The notes beneath the pieces are model-generated. The model searched no databases and was not told the DNA's origin. It saw nothing but the letters and a program-made list of their open reading frames with translations. A program made the translations under genes and the position numbers. 9,092 nt of DNA from CAG-791 sp002394525 (GTDB taxonomy: Bacteria > Bacillota > Clostridia > Lachnospirales > Lachnospiraceae): contig CAMNFJ010000122.1 in NCBI GenBank assembly GCA_946536955.1, forward strand, positions 1 through 9,092. Direction: 5' to 3'. Shown here one piece after another: positions 5,571 to 9,092 of this stretch (the stretch's first letter is position 1; the number at the start of each line of letters is the position of its first letter).

Positions 5571-7556
5571 ATGGTCTCATTGACTATCCTTGCGCCGATC
5601 TTCGGCGTACTGGCACTGTTGTTCGCTTTCTACCTCGTCCAGAAGGTGTCCCGCCAGGATGCGGGCACGGACCGGATGAAGGAGATCTCTGATTTTATCC
5701 ATGAAGGCGCCCGCGCCTTCCTGATGGCGGAGTACAAGATCCTGGTCGTCTTCGTCGCCATCCTCTTTGTCCTGATCGGCCTGGGCATCAGCTGGGTGAC
5801 AGCCTACTGCTTCCTGGTCGGCGCCATCTTTTCCACTGCCGCCGGCTTTATCGGCATGAATGTGGCCACCAGGGCCAATGTCCGCACCGCGGCAGCCGCC
5901 AAGGACCACGGCATGAACGCCGCCCTGTCCGTCGCCTTCTCCGGCGGCGCTGTCATGGGCATGTGCGTCGTCGGCTTCGGCCTGGTCGGCGCCGGCCTGA
6001 TCTATCTGGTGACCGGCAACCCCGATGTCCTCTCCGGCTTTTCTCTCGGAGCTTCCTCGATCGCCCTCTTCGCCCGTGTCGGCGGCGGTATCTATACCAA
6101 GGCCGCGGACGTCGGTGCCGACCTGGTCGGTAAGGTCGAGGCAGGTATCCCCGAGGACGATCCCCGCAACCCCGCAGTTATTGCCGATAACGTCGGCGAC
6201 AACGTCGGTGACGTCGCGGGCATGGGCGCCGACCTCTTCGAGTCCTATGTCGGTTCCATCGTCTCCGCCATCACCCTGGGCGTCGTCTACCACGAGGTGA
6301 GCGGCGCGGTCTTCCCTCTGATCATCGCCGCCCTGGGCATCGGCGCCTCCATCCTTGGCTGCTTCTTTGTCAAGGGCGATGAGAACTCCAACCCCCACAA
6401 GGCTCTGAAGGCGGGCAGCTACACCTCCGCCATCCTTGTGATCATCGGATCCCTGGCCCTGAGCTGGTATTTCTTCGGCTCCCTGCGCGAGGCCTTCTCC
6501 ATCATCTTCGGTCTGGTCGTCGGCCTGATCATCGGTGTCGTGACCGAGATCTACACCTCCGGTGACTACCGCTTTGTCAAAAAGATTGCCCAGCAGTCCG
6601 AGACAGGCCCCGCGACGACCGTCATCAGCGGTATCGCAGTCGGCATGCAGTCCACTGCCATCCCGATCATCCTGATCTGCGTCGGCATCATCGGTGCTTT
6701 CCTCTCCTGCGGCCTCTACGGCATCGCCCTCGCGGCTGTCGGCATGCTGTCCACGACCGGCATCACCGTCGCCGTCGACGCCTACGGCCCCATCGCCGAC
6801 AACGCCGGCGGTATCGCCGAGATGTCCCACCTGCCCTCCCGTGTCCGCAAGATCACAGACCGCCTGGACGCAGTCGGCAACACCACCGCAGCCATGGGCA
6901 AGGGCTTTGCCATCGGCTCCGCGGCCCTGACCGCTCTGGCCCTCTTTGTCTCCTACGCGCAGGCCGTCAACCTCTTTGAGGCCGGCATCAACCTGCTCGA
7001 TTACAAGGTCATCGTCGGCCTCTTCCTGGGCGGCATGCTGCCCTTCCTCTTCTCCGCCCTGACCATGGATTCCGTATCCAAGGCAGCCTACAAGATGATC
7101 GAGGAGGTCCGCCGCCAGTTCCGCACCATCCCCGGCATCCTCGAGGGAACCGGCAAGCCCGACTACACCACCTGCGTGGCCATCTCCACCCAGGCCGCCC
7201 TGCACGAGATGCTGGTCCCCGGTGTCATGGCTGTCATCTGCCCCCTCCTGGTCGGCCTGATCCTGGGCCCCACCGCCCTGGGCGGCCTGCTGGCAGGCTC
7301 CCTGGTCACCGGCGTCATGCTGGCCATCTTCATGTCCAACGCCGGCGGCGCCTGGGACAATGCCAAGAAATATGTTGAGGAAGGCCACAACGGCGGCAAG
7401 GGCAGCGATACCCACCACGCGACCGTCGTGGGCGACACCGTCGGCGATCCCTTCAAGGACACCTCCGGCCCTTCCATCAACATCCTGATCAAGCTCATGA
7501 CTGTCGTCGCCCTGGTCTTCGCCCCTCTGTTCCTGCAGTTCGGCGGCCTGTTCTGA
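5571..7556 (+). CDS. hppA: Membrane-bound ion-pumping pyrophosphatase, potassium-dependent, sodium-type gate
   Basis: Hydrolyses pyrophosphate and uses the energy to export Na+ and/or H+ across the cytoplasmic membrane, pulling biosynthetic reactions forward and building an ion gradient. The 661-residue length is normal for the bacterial family, and the protein is almost entirely transmembrane helices (about 16 expected). Substrate-binding motifs are intact: DVGADLVGKVE at 180-190, DNVGDNVGD at 206-214, DNAGGIAEM in the second half, and the C-terminal GDTVGDPFKDTSGPS with Lys629. GNTTAAMGKG at 436-445 has Ala440 and Gly443 where potassium-independent enzymes have Lys and Thr, indicating K+ dependence. 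DLFES places Asp221 and Glu224 with the spacing of the ion gate of the Thermotoga Na+-pump, together with Lys641; plant H+-pumps carry the glutamate one helical turn later. Na+ pumping, possibly with H+, is therefore inferred. The start at 5571 is chosen over upstream in-frame starts because of its well-spaced AGGAGGT. It is divergent from purL and followed by a separately promoted ptb. Confidence 0.97.
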   Translation: MVSLTILAPIFGVLALLFAFYLVQKVSRQDAGTDRMKEISDFIHEGARAFLMAEYKILVVFVAILFVLIGLGISWVTAYCFLVGAIFSTAAGFIGMNVATRANVRTAAAAKDHGMNAALSVAFSGGAVMGMCVVGFGLVGAGLIYLVTGNPDVLSGFSLGASSIALFARVGGGIYTKAADVGADLVGKVEAGIPEDDPRNPAVIADNVGDNVGDVAGMGADLFESYVGSIVSAITLGVVYHEVSGAVFPLIIAALGIGASILGCFFVKGDENSNPHKALKAGSYTSAILVIIGSLALSWYFFGSLREAFSIIFGLVVGLIIGVVTEIYTSGDYRFVKKIAQQSETGPATTVISGIAVGMQSTAIPIILICVGIIGAFLSCGLYGIALAAVGMLSTTGITVAVDAYGPIADNAGGIAEMSHLPSRVRKITDRLDAVGNTTAAMGKGFAIGSAALTALALFVSYAQAVNLFEAGINLLDYKVIVGLFLGGMLPFLFSALTMDSVSKAAYKMIEEVRRQFRTIPGILEGTGKPDYTTCVAISTQAALHEMLVPGVMAVICPLLVGLILGPTALGGLLAGSLVTGVMLAIFMSNAGGAWDNAKKYVEEGHNGGKGSDTHHATVVGDTVGDPFKDTSGPSINILIKLMTVVALVFAPLFLQFGGLF

Positions 7557-7571
7557 TTTCTGATCAGAGAC

Positions 7572-7601
7572 TTGTGTGATACAGAACATCTGTGACATAA
7601 T
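7572..7601 (+). promoter_or_regulatory. Promoter for the phosphate acyltransferase gene
   Basis: CATAAT at 7596-7601 (5 of 6 matches to TATAAT) is preceded by a TGn extension at 7593-7595. TTGTGT at 7572-7577 could be a weak -35 with an 18-base spacer. It lies in the short gap after hppA and would start transcription near 7608, leaving a leader of about 110 nt. Confidence 0.5.
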
Positions 7602-7633
7602 ATAGAAAGTGACCCGTCACTGCAAAAGCTGGC

Positions 7634-7691
7634 AGAAAGCCTGTCCGCAGTACCTGACCGTGGATACCGGCCGCAGCCGGACAGGTTTTCT
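7634..7691 (+). promoter_or_regulatory. Long-helix hairpin in the leader of the phosphate acyltransferase gene
   Basis: Bases 7634-7647 pair with 7678-7691 over 14 consecutive positions (one G-T), with the core CCTGTCCG/CGGACAGG, closing a 30-base loop that has a weak CCG/CGG inner pairing. The 3' strand ends in TTTTCT, so it could act as an hppA terminator, but the T-tract is part of the stem and is short. Its position, entirely within the leader and 15 bases before the Shine-Dalgarno sequence, equally suits a regulatory RNA. A smaller perfect dyad GTGACCCGTCAC precedes it at 7609-7620. Confidence 0.4.
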
Positions 7692-7717
7692 GTATGTCAG
7701 AGAAATGGAGATAAAAG

Positions 7718-8710
7718 ATGCAGACAAATATGGAACTGATCCCCGAGTTTCAGACCCTCGTTGACAAGGCCGTGGAGCGCAACGCAGGCACGCCCCTGCG
7801 CATCGCCATCGCCGGCGCGGACGCGGAAAACATCCTCAAGGGCGCCTTCATGGCCCAGGAGATGGGATTTGCAGAGCCCATCCTGATCGGCAGCTACAAA
7901 AAGATCAACCAGACCCTGGAGCGCCTGGGCATGACGGACCGCAAATTCGACCTGCAGCCCATCAGCAACGACACCAACGCCGTCCAGTACGCCATCGAGA
8001 TGGTCAAGGCCGGCAGCGCCGATGCCCTCATGCGCGGCAACACCCAGACCCGCGACTTCCTCATGCCCGTTCTGAACAAGGCCAACCACCTGCTCCGCCC
8101 GGACCGCCTCCTGACCCATATCGTCATGCTGAGCATCCCCTCTTACCACAAGATGCTGGCCCTCTCGGATGTCACCCTTCTGGTCCATCCCTCCATCGAG
8201 GACCGCAAGCGGGTCGTCGTCAACATGGTCGACGCCCTGCACGTCTTCGGAGTCAAGAACCCCAACATCGGCCTCCTCTCCCTGATCGAGAAGCCCGCCT
8301 TCCACATGAAGGACACCGTTGAGGCCCAGACCATCATCATCGACCACGAGGACACCCCCATCGCTCCCTGCAACCTGGTCGGCCCCATCACCTGGGACCT
8401 GATCGTGGACAAGGAAGCCGCCCGCCTCAAGGGCTATGACAATCCCGCGGCAGGCGAATTTGACGGCGTCGTCGTTCCCAACCTGATGACCGGCAACATC
8501 ATCGTCAAGGTCCTCAACTCCAACTGCCACGCGACCAACTGCGGCATCCTGATCGGAGCCAACATCCCGATCGCCATCACCGGCCGCAGCGAATCCGCTC
8601 TGGAAGCCTTCCTCTCCGTCGCCTCCTGCGCGGCCATGAACGCCTCGCCCAGACACAAGATCTACTTCGGCGACACCCATATCCAGGGGGGCCTGGGCCT
8701 CGACCACTGA
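7718..8710 (+). CDS. ptb: Phosphate acyltransferase of the Pta/Ptb family, probably phosphate butyryltransferase
   Basis: Members transfer acyl groups between coenzyme A and phosphate, giving acyl-phosphate for ATP formation by a partner kinase. The 330-residue cytosolic protein aligns by eye along its whole length with clostridial phosphate butyryltransferase (about 300 residues). Supporting segments are the Rossmann-like start RIAIAGADAENILKG, SADALMRGNTQTRDFL with Arg106-Gly107 near 105, GPITWDLIVDKEAARLKG from 222, VVPNLMTGNIIVKVL around 253-267, and the C-terminal GILIGANIPIAITGRSES. The GPxxxD...E-A...KG and PN-x-TGN blocks are closer to Ptb than to classical Pta. Acyl specificity (acetyl, propionyl or butyryl) cannot be read from sequence, and no kinase gene (buk or ackA) is adjacent within the window, so the substrate is uncertain. 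The ATG is preceded by GGAG at 7707-7710, 7 bases away. The gene appears monocistronic, with its own promoter, structured leader and strong terminator. Confidence 0.8.
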   Translation: MQTNMELIPEFQTLVDKAVERNAGTPLRIAIAGADAENILKGAFMAQEMGFAEPILIGSYKKINQTLERLGMTDRKFDLQPISNDTNAVQYAIEMVKAGSADALMRGNTQTRDFLMPVLNKANHLLRPDRLLTHIVMLSIPSYHKMLALSDVTLLVHPSIEDRKRVVVNMVDALHVFGVKNPNIGLLSLIEKPAFHMKDTVEAQTIIIDHEDTPIAPCNLVGPITWDLIVDKEAARLKGYDNPAAGEFDGVVVPNLMTGNIIVKVLNSNCHATNCGILIGANIPIAITGRSESALEAFLSVASCAAMNASPRHKIYFGDTHIQGGLGLDH

Positions 8711-8748
8711 TCTCCCGGCCTCCCGGCCCTGTAATTCCGTTAGAAACA

Positions 8749-8784
8749 AAAAACCGCAGCAATTGCCAAATTGCTGCGGTTTTT
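8749..8784 (+). terminator. Strong intrinsic terminator of the phosphate acyltransferase gene
   Basis: A perfect 16-bp stem (8749-8764 with 8769-8784), core CCGCAGCAATT/AATTGCTGCGG, with a 4-base loop GCCA. The A-run on the 5' side and T-run on the 3' side make it potentially bidirectional. It begins 38 bases after the stop codon. Confidence 0.95.
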
Positions 8785-8830
8785 CTTTCCCGTAGGTTTT
8801 TCTTTCCCATGGGTTTATCTTTCTCACATG
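8780..8830 (+). repeat. 17-bp tandem repeat, three copies, overlapping the terminator tail
   Basis: Units are 8780-8796, 8797-8813 and 8814-8830. The first two share TTTTTCTTTCCC and differ only at a few bases after it; the third has diverged (TTTATCTTTCTC). The first unit begins with the T-tract of the terminator, so the array looks like a duplication of the terminator's 3' flank. No function is evident. Confidence 0.75.
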
Positions 8831-8933
8831 TTGGGGGAGGTGGCAATCAGAGCCGGGCCGACACACATCCTGGCGGACCTGATTGAAACGAACACTTAGA
8901 TGTACTAAGGCGGAAAACGGGCGGCGGGAGCGC

Positions 8934-8964
8934 AAAACACCCGGCCCTCACGGCCGGGTGTTTT
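8934..8964. terminator. Perfect 13-bp hairpin resembling a bidirectional terminator
   Basis: AAAACACCCGGCC (8934-8946) pairs perfectly with 8952-8964 around CTCAC. A GC-rich stem with AAAA before and TTTT after has terminator form on both strands. It starts immediately after the left arm of the large inverted repeat; GCGC on each side could extend it by 4 bp past one bulged A, in competition with the outer arms. Confidence 0.65.
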
Positions 8965-8984
8965 AGCGCGTCAGTCCTGTCTGA

Positions 8985-9011
8985 GCATCCCGTGTCTTCA
9001 ACACGGGATGC
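8985..9011. other. Perfect 11-bp hairpin inside the inverted-repeat element
   Basis: GCATCCCGTGT pairs perfectly with ACACGGGATGC around the loop CTTCA. There is no T-tract on either strand, so it is not a terminator by itself. Together with the neighbouring 13-bp hairpin it forms the two inner branches of the large inverted repeat. Confidence 0.7.
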
Positions 9012-9092
9012 GAGTTAAAGCGGCGCTCCCGACGCCCGTTTTACGCCATAGTACATCTGTGGGAGTTTCATGCAGGTCCAAAGGATGTGCGC

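Larger units (their letters stand above)
8864..9092. repeat. Large nested inverted-repeat element, cut by the window edge
   Basis: The arms 8898-8933 and 9023-9058 are complementary at 33 of 36 positions. Further out, shorter complementary blocks keep the same order and nearly the same spacing: TGAAAC (8884-8889 with 9065-9070), GGACCTG (8875-8881 with 9073-9079) and CACATCCT (8864-8871 with 9082-9089). Between the arms stand two perfect hairpins (8934-8964 and 8985-9011). On paper the whole folds as a three-way junction on a stem of about 70 bp. No transposase or gene is present. It could be a miniature inverted-repeat element, a structured RNA, or two inverted copies of a shorter repeat. 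The right boundary is unknown, and no target duplication can be checked. Confidence 0.75.

Noticed and set aside
5577..7598. 673-codon open frame antisense to hppA
   Set aside because: Its product is a monotonous Gly/Asp/Ala/Gln-rich sequence caused by the codon bias and GC content of hppA on the other strand, with no family resemblance.
7697..8935. 412-codon open frame antisense to the ptb-like gene
   Set aside because: Shadow of the ptb frame that reads through the terminator and tandem repeat; no recognisable domain.
8864..9092. Insertion sequence, integron attC site, or RNase P/SRP/tmRNA gene
   Set aside because: No transposase, no attC core sites in the correct arrangement, and none of the conserved core sequences of those RNAs.

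Overview
The window looks like a piece of a GC-rich chromosome from an anaerobic Firmicute of the class Clostridia, plausibly Lachnospiraceae. The grounds are a fused, roughly 1280-residue PurL/PurQ enzyme of the clostridial type, a potassium-dependent membrane pyrophosphatase with sodium-pump residues, a Ptb-family phosphate acyltransferase, a QueH-type epoxyqueuosine reductase, and strong AGGAGG ribosome binding sites. This placement is inferred from gene content, not from a marker gene.

Layout, left to right. Bases 1-231 hold no convincing gene but a cluster of short stem-loops. On the minus strand, queH (232-1005, tRNA queuosine maturation) lies downstream of purL (1142-4993, purine synthesis), with a GC-rich terminator-like hairpin between them. 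A 577-base divergent region (4994-5570) separates purL from hppA. It contains an extended -10 promoter for purL, a purL leader with competing hairpins, a bidirectional hairpin between the two transcription units, and a structured hppA leader with two Shine-Dalgarno sequences. On the plus strand follow hppA (5571-7556) and a Ptb-family phosphate acyltransferase (7718-8710), which has its own extended -10 promoter, a leader with a 14-bp helix, and a perfect 16-bp-stem intrinsic terminator. The last 380 bases have no gene; they hold a 17-bp tandem repeat and a large nested inverted repeat that runs into the window edge.

The four genes are core metabolism and do not form one pathway. PurL/PurQ makes FGAM in the purine route, QueH finishes queuosine in tRNA anticodons, HppA recovers energy from the pyrophosphate released by biosynthesis as an ion gradient, and Ptb interconverts acyl-CoA and acyl-phosphate for ATP-yielding fermentation. 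I see no defence system, phage, transposase or CRISPR array. The parts that deserve attention are non-coding: the right-edge palindromic element, the left-edge hairpin cluster, and the structured leaders of purL, hppA and ptb. A repeat-built N-terminal extension on QueH is the main oddity among the proteins.
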